Source: Thermoplasmata archaeon
GTDB lineage: Archaea; Thermoplasmatota; Thermoplasmata; Lutacidiplasmatales; UBA184
Assembly (NCBI GenBank): GCA_021817245.1
Contig: JAKAVQ010000002.1
Coordinates: 78,721-142,720 of the forward strand
Length of the DNA: 64,000 bases
Direction: 5' to 3'
The notes below the pieces were generated by a model, which ran no database searches, was not told the origin of the DNA, and worked only from the letters and a program-made list of their open reading frames with translations. Numbering within the stretch: position 1 is the stretch's first letter; every line of letters starts with the position of its first letter. A program made the translations under genes and the position numbers. This document shows, piece by piece, positions 42,748 through 51,909 of this stretch.

Positions 42748-43622
42748 TGCTACCGATGGCCTCCCTGATCCGCAGGGAGTACCTCCGCTGGATCCGCGCC
42801 CCGACCTGGGTGATCTCGGGCCTGATGAGCCCAATCCTTTACCTGCTGCTCTTCGGCCAAGCGTTCAACCTCGGCAAGCTCCTTCCCCCGGGCACGCCGG
42901 CCTCGGCCCTCTCGCAGGTGCTCTCGGGGGCTCCCAATTACTTCTCCTACTTCGCCGTGGGCATGGTGGCGTTCGCCAGTGTCACCGCCGCCATGTTCTC
43001 GGGGACCGGGATCATCTTTGACAAGCAGCTCGGGATCCTGCAGCGGATTCTCTCCACGCCGATCTCGCGCCGGTCGGTGTTCCTCTCGTCGCTGGTGTTC
43101 CGAGGGATGCTGACCCTCATACCGGCGTTCCTCGTGGTCGGCTTCGCACTCCTGCTCGCCGACGTCCCCGGCGTGGCGGGGCTCACGGTGAGTTCCGGGG
43201 TCACGGTGCTGGACAGCGTCCAGTTCTTGGCGGCCGCGCTCGTTCTCTCGGTCGCTTTTACGGCCCTCTTCCTCTCCTTCGGGTTCGCGGCACAGCGGAT
43301 CGAGAGCTACTTCGGCGTGGTGACAATCCTCCAGCTGCCGATCCTCCTCACGTCCAACGCGATGTACCCTACGAGCATCATGCCGACGTGGCTTCAGTAC
43401 CTCGTCGGCTTCAATCCGATATCACTGGCTGTGAACATCATGCGAATGAGCCTCTTCGGGACCGCCGGGTATCCCTATTCGGCGGGAATCTACTTCGCGG
43501 GCCTTCTGGCCTGGGCCGTCCTCTTTGTTGGTCTCGCTCTCCTCCTCGCCTCCCGTGCCCTTCGAACGAATCCCGCGGCGTCTCCCACGGGGTCGGCGCT
43601 TTCCCAGGCGATCGCGGAGTAG
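42744..43622 (+). CDS. ABC-2 type transporter membrane protein (DrrB-like)
   Basis: This 292-residue ABC-2 permease has six helices and the class pattern IRREYLRWIRAPTWVISGLMSPILYLLLFG at the start, an AMFSGTGIIFDKQLGILQRILSTPISR coupling segment, and TSNAMYPTSIMPTWLQYLVGFNPIS near the end. It forms an exporter with the DrrA-like ATPase upstream; the substrate is unknown. Confidence 0.92.
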   Translation: MMLPMASLIRREYLRWIRAPTWVISGLMSPILYLLLFGQAFNLGKLLPPGTPASALSQVLSGAPNYFSYFAVGMVAFASVTAAMFSGTGIIFDKQLGILQRILSTPISRRSVFLSSLVFRGMLTLIPAFLVVGFALLLADVPGVAGLTVSSGVTVLDSVQFLAAALVLSVAFTALFLSFGFAAQRIESYFGVVTILQLPILLTSNAMYPTSIMPTWLQYLVGFNPISLAVNIMRMSLFGTAGYPYSAGIYFAGLLAWAVLFVGLALLLASRALRTNPAASPTGSALSQAIAE

Positions 43623-43928
43623 CCGGCCTTTTTACACACCGACCGACTCGGCAGTCTGGGTCCAGTCTTAGCCGTTCGACCACGCGGATCCTCCACCGCT
43701 GGACTCGCCCTGGGAGCGTCGGGAGGGGGAGTTGGTTCACCGCGGGTGCGTAGTAGGGCCGCCCGATTTGTTAAGCCCTCCTGGATTCACGGCATTCCCC
43801 ACGCGAAACGTGCCCGGTTATGTGGGTTCCGCCGAACCCCGACGCCTGTAGGAGAGTTTTCCCGCGCTCGGTGATCTAGCTGAGCGTGGGGTACATGTTT
43901 GCCCTCGCCGCACCCCGTTATTCGCGCT

Positions 43929-44492
43929 CTACGGCGCAGGAAGACCCTTCGCGGTCGAGGGCCCCAAGACCGCTCGAAGCACCCGTTTTCCAGCGGTCAC
44001 CCGGCGGTGCCGCAGGGCACTTTCCGCATTCGTCGGCCTTGGGACATCATCACGGAAGGGTTCTCGGTCTTTCGACACTGCGACGACGATCTTCAGGAGC
44101 GCGTGGGCTCCATCCACCGCCCCTTTGCCCTTGTCCCGGCGACGGCTCACCCGTCGAGCGACCTTAGTTGCCGTTCCGCGCCCCACTCGGTGTCGGTGCA
44201 GCCGGGAGACCTCGATCCGGAGCCAACGATTCGTTGCGACGCTGTCCTGCTTGAGGTGTCCGTGACACTCGGACTCGCCGGACTGGTGGGTCGTCGGCGC
44301 GAGGCCCACGGTCGAAATCGGCTTGTCGACGCTCCCGAATCGTTCGATCGGGCAGAAGTACGCGGCGAGAGCGAGGGAGATGATCTCACCGGCCCCGGGA
44401 ATCGTGCTGAGCGGCTGGGCCTCCTCCGAGTTGCTCCAGACGAGGTGGGTGCGTACGGTCTCTTCTCGGCCGTTCCCGACACTGTCGTCGGT
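43929..44492 (-). pseudogene. Remnant of an IS110-family transposase C-terminal half
   Basis: The frame opens after a TAG (minus strand, 44493-44495) and reads SEEAQPLSTIPGAGEIISL, then PISTVGLAPTTHQSGESECHGH and later LLKIVVAVSKDREPF. These match the transposase_20 region of IS110/IS116 enzymes, whose TIPG.G and GL.P..HQSG blocks stand in this order. The catalytic N-terminal DEDD domain is missing, so the element is inactive. It lies in a 1.37-kb gap without intact genes (43623-44997). Confidence 0.6.
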
Positions 44493-44697
44493 CTAGTCGA
44501 ACCGATGCGAACCGAAGACGCCTACCAGAGCGTGGGCCTCGCGCGCCACTTGCTCGCGGTGGGTCTCGGTCGGTTGCCTGGGGCGGGTCGTTCGCGATTG
44601 AAGGTGAGCTTCGATCCGCTTGACGAACTGGCGCGTCGCCTCTGTCTCGGGGCAGGCTTCCGGACCGTATCGCCCACTCGCACGTACATTCGCGGCC
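44420..44697 (+). pseudogene. Fragment of a GNAT acetyltransferase gene
   Basis: In the plus strand the frame reads LLRVAPDEVGAYGLFSAV, then GLVEPMRTEDAYQSVGLARHLLAVGL and RRLCLGAGFRTVSPTRTYIR. This is the acetyl-CoA-binding half of a GNAT enzyme (the loop is Q-S-V-G-L-A). The N-terminal half is not recognisable upstream, where the IS110 remnant lies on the other strand. I read it as a truncated gene broken by the insertion. Confidence 0.45.
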
Positions 44698-44997
44698 TTT
44701 CCTCACCCTCTGGAAAGATAGTCGCGAGCAGCTCCCCCGTCCTCGGCGGTCCGGGTCTCTCTGACCGGTGCGTTCACAAACCACGGATGAACAAAGCCCG
44801 CAGCCAGTCCCAAGCCTTTCCCCGAGACGGAATCGCGGTCGTTGACCGTTTGGCCTTCAAGACCGGCGGCCCGCCCACCGGGGACCATGGCCGCGGGGGC
44901 CTCCGTGGTCCTAAATAGTCGTGGATTCGCAAAACGACTATCGACCAGTCGGGCCCAAGTCGTGTACTTGAAATGACCGGAGAATGTTCCCGGTTGA

Positions 44998-45453
44998 ATG
45001 GCGACAAAGGGTCACACCCGGGACGGCGCGAAGAAGTCCTCGGGCCGATTCACGGACGAGGAACGGGCCGCGGTGAAGGACCGGGCTCTAGAACAGAAGA
45101 TTGTATGGGGCAAAAACCGGGCCGACGACGAACGCATCGTGGTCGCGAAGATCTCCCAGATGCCGGAGCCCGACCGTTCCATCGGGAAGCGGCTCCACGA
45201 GCTCATCCAGAACAGCGCACCGCTCCTCTCACCGAGGCTCTGGTACGGGATGCCCGCTTACACCATGGAGGGGGAGGTCCTTTGCTTCTTCCAGCCGGCG
45301 CACAAGTTCAAGGCGAGATACGGAACGCTCGGATTCAGCGACAAGGCAAGGCTCGATGATGGGGCCATGTGGCCGACGGTCTTCGCGCTGAAGGAGTTGA
45401 ACGCAACGGCGTTGGCCAGGATCGTCGCGCTCCTGAATAAGGCGCTGAGCTGA
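44998..45453 (+). CDS. DUF1801/YdhG-like protein
   Basis: This 151-residue protein matches the DUF1801 (YdhG/iron-chaperone-like) fold in its C-terminal part: [37 protein letters not shown] and a closing helix [18 protein letters not shown]. The N-terminal 60 residues are charged. The function is not established. A TATA-like CTAAATAG sits near 44910-44917, about 80 bases ahead of the ATG. Confidence 0.75.
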   Translation: MATKGHTRDGAKKSSGRFTDEERAAVKDRALEQKIVWGKNRADDERIVVAKISQMPEPDRSIGKRLHELIQNSAPLLSPRLWYGMPAYTMEGEVLCFFQPAHKFKARYGTLGFSDKARLDDGAMWPTVFALKELNATALARIVALLNKALS

Positions 45454-45639
45454 ATCCGGGATGGGGGAACCTGATACACAAGGGACCCCTTTGGAGGGCT
45501 CCGTTTCAAGGCGCGTCTTAGTCGCTCAGAAGCTGCGAGGGTTTCGCGATCAACTACGGACCGGCACCTGGGAGACGCACCCATGCGAACTCTATCGGTG
45601 CGACGATTGCCTTGCCAGGAAGGCAAGTCGGGACGTCAC

Positions 45640-45921
45640 TCAGGCCGCCTTGATCTGCTCTCGTGCCGCCGTGTGAGATCGCCAGGCCAAGTACAGAAGC
45701 GACAAGCCCACCAGAATGAACACGACCGACACAAATGCCGAGACACCCTCGTCCACCCAGTAATGTGAGCCTGCGCCGGGCGCAGGGCCCGGCACGAAGG
45801 TATCATAGAGGGAAAGTAAGACGCTGACGAGTGCTTCAAACCCAAGAAGGCCAATCACCAGGCCACCTACGAGGTAAATCGCCCGTTCGACACGAACCGA
45901 GCTCAGATTCCCGTCCGTCAT
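45640..45921 (-). CDS. Small membrane protein, two helices
   Basis: This 93-residue protein has two transmembrane helices: AIYLVGGLVIGLLGFEALVSVLLSL and GVSAFVSVVFILVGLSLLYLAW. A short Gly/Pro-rich extracellular loop connects them. The ATG at 45921 (MTDGNLSSVRVER) was chosen; the earlier in-frame residues are Pro/Arg-rich noise. No family is recognised. Confidence 0.7.
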   Translation of the reverse strand: MTDGNLSSVRVERAIYLVGGLVIGLLGFEALVSVLLSLYDTFVPGPAPGAGSHYWVDEGVSAFVSVVFILVGLSLLYLAWRSHTAAREQIKAA

Positions 45922-46087
45922 GCCGGCGGGAACCTGACGGGGAGGATTAGGACTGTGGTGCGCCACTGATCGGTCATGAGCCGGTGAGGCGTCCGGGTGG
46001 AGGGGGGTCTCGCACCTCCTTCCAGCCACCCCCCTTCGATTCGTTCGCGAACCGAGGCCGGAGAACTTCTGCTCGGCACCCCGACCT

Positions 46088-46109
46088 GGGTGCAACAACA
46101 GTTGCACCC
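46088..46109. repeat. Perfect 9-bp hairpin/palindrome
   Basis: GGGTGCAAC and GTTGCACCC form a perfect inverted repeat around the loop AACA. It lies between the divergent small membrane gene and the Fic gene, 144 bases before the latter, and could be an operator or an RNA hairpin. The rest of the 330-base gap holds no gene. Confidence 0.55.
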
Positions 46110-46219
46110 CCGGCACGTTCATGGGAGTGGACATAGGGCTGGGCGTCTCGTTAGTGAGTGTTGCGATAGTCTGATCTCTTCTCGCCTACCGGACATACCC
46201 CTACAATTCATTACAAAAC

Positions 46220-46231
46220 GCCAAGTATAAT
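46220..46231 (+). promoter_or_regulatory. TATA box of the first fic gene
   Basis: CCAAGTATAATG centres about 26-27 bases before the ATG at 46253, so the mRNA is probably leaderless. Confidence 0.65.
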
Positions 46232-46252
46232 GCGATTGTAGGGGCAAGTACT

Positions 46253-47194
46253 ATGGAGGTTCAGGCACGTCGTCGGGGCCAGAGGACCTACTACTACCTG
46301 GTGCACTCGTATCGCCAAAACGGGAACGTCCGCAAGATCGAAAGGTATCTCGGGGCGACCAAACCGCAGGAGGTCGAGTCGCTCAAAGCGGAGCTTCGGG
46401 GCGAGGTCTTCTCGGAACAGTTCGAACCCGCCCTGGCGCACTCGCGCAAGATCTACCGGGCGAACCTCGCCAAGATGCCCAGGACGATCCGTGAGAAAGA
46501 ACTGGAAACGTTCTCGACGCAGTTCACTTACGACAGTAACCGCATCGAGGGATCGAGCCTCACACTACGAGAGACCGCCCTGCTCCTCAACGACGGCGTG
46601 ACTCCCAGCAACCGTCCACTGTCAGATGTTCAGGAAGCAGTGGCGCACCAGAGAGTCTTCTTGGATGCTATCCGTCGAACGCCGGAGCTCAGCCTCGAAT
46701 CGCTCCGAGGATGGCACGGGGAGTTGTTCCGAACCACGAAGCCTTGGCTTGCGGGAAAAATCAGAAACTACAACGTCAAGATCGCAGGAAGCCGATTCGA
46801 ACCACCGACTCCCATCGAGTTGGACTCCCTGCTACAGGAATTCGTCGCTTGGCTGAAAGTGGCTTGGAAGAACCTGCACCCCGTGCTTCTTGCGGGCTTG
46901 GTCCACCTCAAGCTTGTGACAATCCACCCGTTCGGTGATGGGAACGGGCGAGTTGCTCGAATCGCGATGAACTACGTCCTCTATCGTAAGCGCTACCCTA
47001 TGATCGATATACGTTACACTCGCCGAGCGAGTTACTACAGGGCTCTCGAGCGGTCGCAGCTCCGAAAAGATGACACGGCGTTCGTACGGTGGTTCCTTCG
47101 ACGATATCTCGAGCAGAACGGCCGAACGGTACCGAAGCTGAGGCGTAGCAGCCGGGACAGCCCAGTCGCCCACAAGTTGAGCTGGGTGCATTAG
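46253..47194 (+). CDS. Fic family protein (first copy)
   Basis: This 313-residue Fic enzyme would transfer AMP (or another nucleotide part) to target proteins. The catalytic motif HPFGDGNGR starts at about residue 225 and the inhibitory helix motif SNRIEGSS is at about residue 94, so the enzyme is self-inhibited (class II type). The first ~60 residues (YYYLVHSYRQNGNVRKIERYLG) form a small beta domain common in archaeal Fic proteins. No antitoxin gene is next to it, as expected with the built-in inhibitor. Confidence 0.93.
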   Translation: MEVQARRRGQRTYYYLVHSYRQNGNVRKIERYLGATKPQEVESLKAELRGEVFSEQFEPALAHSRKIYRANLAKMPRTIREKELETFSTQFTYDSNRIEGSSLTLRETALLLNDGVTPSNRPLSDVQEAVAHQRVFLDAIRRTPELSLESLRGWHGELFRTTKPWLAGKIRNYNVKIAGSRFEPPTPIELDSLLQEFVAWLKVAWKNLHPVLLAGLVHLKLVTIHPFGDGNGRVARIAMNYVLYRKRYPMIDIRYTRRASYYRALERSQLRKDDTAFVRWFLRRYLEQNGRTVPKLRRSSRDSPVAHKLSWVH

Positions 47195-48392
47195 TCATTA
47201 CACTTACACGCTCTGAGGGGACATGTGCCTCAAGTCGACGCATCGCGGACGGTAAGTTCCGGGTAAACGCTGCCTCTGAGGAAGCTGCCGGGTGGGAACT
47301 CTTCAAGTCATGTCACGAGGACCCCCGGGGCCGCAGGAACCAATTTGAACCTGGCTGCTTCAAGCTCTCCATGAACTTGACCGTAAGGTCGTAGACATTC
47401 CTCGCTTGATGCTCTCCCGGTCTTAAATGCAGATCTCGAGGATGTACGGCGGTGTTCCTATAGTCGTTGATGGCAGCAACCAGTCGCTTGAGGCCCTGAC
47501 TCGCTTCGGGGAATGATTGACCAAACTTCGCGAGCAGGTCGCCCAAGGGCGGGATTGTATCCGATTGCATGACCTTTTCATGAACGATGAGAATCTCGCC
47601 CAGTGTAAACTCGACCGCCACCGCGCAATATTGAATCACTCCGCCCCATGCCGATACAAGTCCGCATAATCGAGCGAGTCGAAGCTGTGCCTCTACGAAT
47701 CCCAGTCAAGCGGACACCAGTCGCCACGTCATCAACGTAGAAAGTTCTCGGAGAGGGTGGTGAGATGTATGAAGTGAAATCCCCGAGAGGACGAAGACAA
47801 GCTGGGGCTGTCTTGAAGCGGTAGATACAGGCGTGAACTACCTTCTTGGAGAACGAATCGACTGATGAGAAAATGCCGGAAAACGGGCCACGGAATGGAA
47901 GGCGGTAATGTATGCCTAGCCAGAAGCATTTTGGACCGAATCCCGGAAGCGAGATTCCCCCGAGATTCTTGGCAGATATGCGCCGCCCTACAGCTTTCGG
48001 CTTGAACGGCGTGTTCATTTGACCCGGCTCTGAGAGTGTGAGAATGCCATCAAGCTCCCGCAAGGGCAAGCGACGCCAACTGGAGAATCATGAGGTGCGC
48101 CTCGTTAACGAATCGGAAAAGAGGTCGAATGCGACCGACTTTCGGCTATTGGTCGTTTTCCGAGTCTATTCTCCGTTCAAATGATCGGAACGGCTGCATG
48201 AGCGAAAGAGGCGCTGCACAGACCAACACCTGAATCCAGCTTGCAGGGGGGTTTGTACACAGGACTGGACTGAGTACTATCGAGTCGATTCACAGGAAAT
48301 GTCGGTCGCGGTAGCCTAAGAAGGGGGGTCCAAGGGAGTCGCTCGGCGAGTGTGCTTTAATCTGCCTTTCCTTTTCCCTAAGCAGACGGGCA
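47195..48392. other. Intergenic region with broken reading frames
   Basis: About 1.2 kb of lower-GC sequence. It contains the HEPN-like frame at 47313-47639 and an overlapping upstream frame (47578-48069, minus strand) that is not recognised and may be its displaced N-terminus. From 48070 to 48392 I see no gene, only a possible CTTTAAT promoter element near 48354-48361 for the DUF262 gene. Confidence 0.4.
47313..47639 (-). CDS. HEPN-like protein, probably N-terminally truncated
   Basis: This 108-codon helical frame has INDYRNTAVHPRDL, where R-N-T-A-V-H fits the R-x4-H motif of HEPN ribonucleases found in abortive infection and toxin-antitoxin systems. The preceding helix is LKRLVAAINDYRN. 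The GTG start at 47639 gives a short protein; the same frame stays open about 60 bases further upstream (EAQLRLARLCGLVSAWGG) with no start codon, which suggests truncation or a frameshift. No MNT partner is visible. Confidence 0.45.
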   Translation of the reverse strand: MIQYCAVAVEFTLGEILIVHEKVMQSDTIPPLGDLLAKFGQSFPEASQGLKRLVAAINDYRNTAVHPRDLHLRPGEHQARNVYDLTVKFMESLKQPGSNWFLRPRGSS

Positions 48393-50096
48393 ATGCACCT
48401 GAATCGGTCCACAGACATTCCAGCATTCCTTGACTTTCCAAAGTACTACCTTATTGAGGGGCCGGGGGTTGCTATGCCCCCTTCCTCGGCGACTTCTCTT
48501 GCACGTCACGCGATCGAGGTCCCGCCGTTCCAGAGGGGCATCGAGTGGGGTGGGCCGGAGGTTGAAGAGCTCCTCGACACGAAATCTGCGACACTCGGGA
48601 CTGTCATCCTCGCAAATCTCGCTGGCCGTGCCCAACCGCTTCTCGTTGACGGCTTGCAGCGGTTTGCCGTCGGGACGGCCCTGCTTGTTGAACTGTACCC
48701 AGAAGTGCTTGCAGCCTCACCTCGCAATCGGATAGCTGCTGCTCACTTTGTTCGACTTCAGGCCGAGGCCGGCAACTTCCAGCCAGTCTTCCAGACCAAT
48801 TCCGATGTCTTGACGAAGCATCCCCGTCTAGCGATTAGCAGTTCGTATGGAACTCTCCTGCAGGAGGTGCGAGAACTCGTCAACCGAGAGCTTCGCACCG
48901 ACGCCAGCGACTTTGCGGGCAGGGTGCAGCGGCTCTTCCTCGATCGCCAGGTGGGGATAGATCTTTACTCGGGATTCAGCGTGTACAGTGAGCTAACCAG
49001 CACGTTCATTGACATCAACACCCAGGGTCTTGATCTTTCCCCCACCGATCTCCTTCGCGCCCAGCTGGTTGATCAAGGTTTGCAGCTGAACTGGACCGCG
49101 GCAGATATCCAAGACATGGAGAACGACTTCACGGAAACGTTCGGGCGTTCTCCTCAAACTCACATGAGAACGCTTGGCAAGTTTCTCAATAGTGCAGTCG
49201 AAGACACCACTCGGCGGACCACTATTCTATCAAATTGGCCGGGCTTGACAAAGGCAGATGTGTCCGATTTGCTCGCCTTCATCGATTCAACGATAGATGC
49301 GGCACAGTCGGGGACATACCCGTATCTCGGACAGTCGTACGCCTGCGGTCCGCAGGCATTTTCACTCGTCCTGATCCTCTACTGGTTACTCTACAAACGT
49401 GGTCGCGGGAAGGCCGACTTCGCAGGCGGAGGATTCGCGACACAGAATGATCTTCATCTTCTCCTCAGAGCATTGTACCGGCGTCTAATTGACGGGACGA
49501 TTTTCCGGATCGAGAGTGCCATCGACTGGCTTCTCGCAAACGCGGCCCGAGCGACGCCGGGAACCCTCGCAGATCAGATTGGCCAAGGAACCACGTCGGG
49601 AAGCCTCTCCGGAAGTCCTGACAGAGGCTGGCTGGAGCAGAGTCTTCGCCGAGCGGACTTAAAACGGAGCCGTCAGATCTTCAACGCTTGCCTTCTTCCG
49701 GTTCGTACGAGCGTCGGCGGACCCTTTCCAACGATGGGGTTCGGTCGTAAGGCAGGTGACTGGACTATTGATCACCTGGTGCCCCAGGCTAAGATCGCGC
49801 CGGCAAGAGCTGGCGAAGTAGAGGCGTTCCTACTACCCAATCTTGCACCACTTCCCGCGAGCGTAAACAAGTCCATTCGGGATCTGGACTGCGCAATAAA
49901 ACTCGGTCCCACAGGTCCATACATCCACTACAAGGACAAGCACCCGTACATCGAGTGGTTGGTGACTACCCAGTACCCTGCGGTTTCCCCTACCTCCGCG
50001 TTCGACGACCAATCTCATCTAGCATCTGGTTCAACCCCCGCAATCGGCGATGATCGGATCGAGGCCTTGGCGGATATCTTGGAGGATCGACTGTAG
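48393..50096 (+). CDS. DUF262/HNH protein (GmrSD or SspE-like restriction enzyme)
   Basis: This 567-residue protein combines a DUF262 ParB-like domain with a C-terminal HNH-type nuclease. PPFQRGIEWG and LLVDGLQRF (the DGQQR-like nucleotide motif, about residue 86) mark the first; FIDINTQGLDLSPTDLLRAQLV is also typical. DWTIDHLVPQAKI near residue 459 with later Asn residues marks the DUF1524/HNH region. GmrSD cuts modified phage DNA, SspE acts with phosphorothioate DNA. It is followed 84 bases later by a DNA adenine methylase, so a methylation-linked restriction role is likely. Confidence 0.85.
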   Translation: MHLNRSTDIPAFLDFPKYYLIEGPGVAMPPSSATSLARHAIEVPPFQRGIEWGGPEVEELLDTKSATLGTVILANLAGRAQPLLVDGLQRFAVGTALLVELYPEVLAASPRNRIAAAHFVRLQAEAGNFQPVFQTNSDVLTKHPRLAISSSYGTLLQEVRELVNRELRTDASDFAGRVQRLFLDRQVGIDLYSGFSVYSELTSTFIDINTQGLDLSPTDLLRAQLVDQGLQLNWTAADIQDMENDFTETFGRSPQTHMRTLGKFLNSAVEDTTRRTTILSNWPGLTKADVSDLLAFIDSTIDAAQSGTYPYLGQSYACGPQAFSLVLILYWLLYKRGRGKADFAGGGFATQNDLHLLLRALYRRLIDGTIFRIESAIDWLLANAARATPGTLADQIGQGTTSGSLSGSPDRGWLEQSLRRADLKRSRQIFNACLLPVRTSVGGPFPTMGFGRKAGDWTIDHLVPQAKIAPARAGEVEAFLLPNLAPLPASVNKSIRDLDCAIKLGPTGPYIHYKDKHPYIEWLVTTQYPAVSPTSAFDDQSHLASGSTPAIGDDRIEALADILEDRL

Positions 50097-50180
50097 TCGC
50101 ATGCCCAACTCAGGGCTCCGGGTGACAATGGAATCCAGGGGACACCTCTATTGTCAGGTTTCACCATTCATTGGTAGGGA

Positions 50181-51086
50181 ATGGTAGAAAACGGAAATGT
50201 AAAATCAGTTAGCGTGTCGTCCGCCGAAGGGCCCCGGACTACCAGGGGAACAGGCCCCCGACCGTTCCTGAAGTGGGCTGGCGGGAAGTCGCAAGCCTTC
50301 CAGGAACTTAGGCAGTTCTTTCCAAATCTGAAGGACGGCCAGACTTACTTCGAGCCATTTCTTGGAGGAGGGGCAGTTTACTTCGGCCTCTCCCCGAAGT
50401 CAGCCGTACTCTCGGACTTGAACAAGTCCCTCGTGTTCACTTACCAAGCGGTCAAGGATCATGTCGAGGGGCTGATTGCTGCCCTGGGAAGACTGCCACC
50501 CCCGGCTTCGGAGAAGGACTATTACACAGCACGGACTCGATTTAATCGTCTCGCCGCTCGATTGTCGACTCTAGACAGCAGCCAAATTGTCACCTTTTCC
50601 GCGCTGTTCATCTGGCTGAACCATTTGTGCTACAACGGACTCTATCGAGTGAACAAGAAGGGTGGCTTCAACGTTCCTTATGGATTCTATCGGAATCCGA
50701 CCATCTACTCGGCTGATTCGCTCAGAGTCGCCAGCGAGGCACTGCGATCTGCACGGGTTATGGCGTCTGATTACGAATCCGCGCTAGAGGGCGCCGGCCG
50801 CGGAGATCTTGCCTACCTCGATCCGCCGTATGACCCCGTGAGCGAAACGGCAAAATTCACCTCTTACACATCGAGCGGCTTCGACCTCACACAGCAGGAG
50901 CGGCTCTCCCGAGTAGTCCACGAGCTCGTAGACAGGGGATGCAAGGTTGTGCTGAGTAATTCGCCCTCAGACAGGATCAAGGAATTGTATCGTGGATACC
51001 GCTTCGAGCGGGTGGCCGTACCCCGGGCGATAAACTGCGTGGGCTCAAGGCGGTCCGCTGTCGAGGAACTCGTGGTAATTGCCTGA
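50181..51086 (+). CDS. Dam-type (D12 class) DNA adenine N6-methyltransferase
   Basis: This 301-residue alpha-class methylase has the SAM motif FLKWAGGKS at residues 29-37, EPFLGGGAVYF, NHLCYNGLYRVNKKGGFNVPYG (the Dam-family recognition block) and the catalytic DPPYD at about residue 213. Dam-family enzymes often recognise GATC, but this cannot be read from sequence alone. It stands between the DUF262/HNH gene and a zinc-ribbon gene, so it may belong to a restriction system. Confidence 0.93.
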   Translation: MVENGNVKSVSVSSAEGPRTTRGTGPRPFLKWAGGKSQAFQELRQFFPNLKDGQTYFEPFLGGGAVYFGLSPKSAVLSDLNKSLVFTYQAVKDHVEGLIAALGRLPPPASEKDYYTARTRFNRLAARLSTLDSSQIVTFSALFIWLNHLCYNGLYRVNKKGGFNVPYGFYRNPTIYSADSLRVASEALRSARVMASDYESALEGAGRGDLAYLDPPYDPVSETAKFTSYTSSGFDLTQQERLSRVVHELVDRGCKVVLSNSPSDRIKELYRGYRFERVAVPRAINCVGSRRSAVEELVVIA

Positions 51087-51109
51087 GCAATCAATCCTTG
51101 AGCGGCAAG

Positions 51110-51661
51110 CTATTCTTCACTTGATCCGCGTAGCGTTCTGCAAACGCGGCACCAAGACTGCCGCACTGGCTTCCTGTCAATCGTGCGCAGCCCGAACCAC
51201 CCCTGGAGTTCGCCGACAAGCGCGCAATGGGGGCACTGACACGGGTTGCACCAGTCCAGCTGTTCGACGCTATGCCGAATCTGGTCGAGCAAACCGACGG
51301 CCCTTCCATATGTGGGGTCGGCGTCGAAGTCCTCGTCCTCTCTGAATTCAACGTCGGATCTTACTGACACAAGGATCTTCCTTAGGGCTGCGCCCGCCTC
51401 GAGGAGAGCGTCCTGCACTATAGCAGCGCCTTCCGCGTCGGAATCCTTGGATCCCGTGCCTGAAGCCGGCAGCAAACCCGCGAGGCGTCGCACGTAGTCC
51501 GGCGCAATCCTCTCAGGGAAGACCTTCACAACCAGGCCCTCGAGTTTCTTGGCGCTAAGTTCGTCGTCAGAAGCGAGCAGCCAGCAAGCACCTGCGGCCA
51601 ACAGCGGCTGAAATGCGCCGCGGTCCAGGCCTGACAGAAACTTGGGATCTAGTCCTGGCAT
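51110..51661 (-). CDS. Zinc-ribbon protein of unknown function in the defence cluster
   Basis: This 183-residue protein is not recognised. Residues 1-110 are helical and acidic; the C-terminus has CNPCQCPHC followed about 25 residues later by WCRVC, a four-cysteine zinc ribbon. It is convergent with the Dam-type gene, ending 23 bases after it, and might be a nucleic-acid binding partner or a nuclease subunit. No known restriction enzyme fold is seen. Confidence 0.6.
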   Translation of the reverse strand: MPGLDPKFLSGLDRGAFQPLLAAGACWLLASDDELSAKKLEGLVVKVFPERIAPDYVRRLAGLLPASGTGSKDSDAEGAAIVQDALLEAGAALRKILVSVRSDVEFREDEDFDADPTYGRAVGLLDQIRHSVEQLDWCNPCQCPHCALVGELQGWFGLRTIDRKPVRQSWCRVCRTLRGSSEE

Positions 51662-51909
51662 CCACCCTTCAGATCGTGGGCCACTCCATGAAGCCTTGGA
51701 TCAGCGCTCAACGCGCCCGATTCGGGGCGTGGGTGCCGGGAAGTTCTAGAAGCGGCGTTTCTCATTGTCGAACCTAGTAGTGCGCAAGCGGTACTGCGCC
51801 CTGGCACAGCCAACGGGCCGCGGGGGGTGTAAGGTTGATTGCGCTCACTTTGTCGTTCTCAGCCACGTTAACGCCACTTGTGACGGTTGTTTCAATCTAG
51901 AATTGCAGG
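51662..51909. other. Intergenic gap between zinc-ribbon and DUF3037 genes
   Basis: About 250 bases. It should hold the promoter of the zinc-ribbon gene, but I see no clear TATA box. A plus-strand frame from 51765 runs antisense into DUF3037 and is not credible. Confidence 0.35.

Noticed and set aside
43886-44418. The N-terminal part of the long plus-strand frame before the GNAT-like segment
   Set aside because: It lies opposite the IS110 transposase remnant, which explains its sequence; only the part after about 44420 resembles a protein family.
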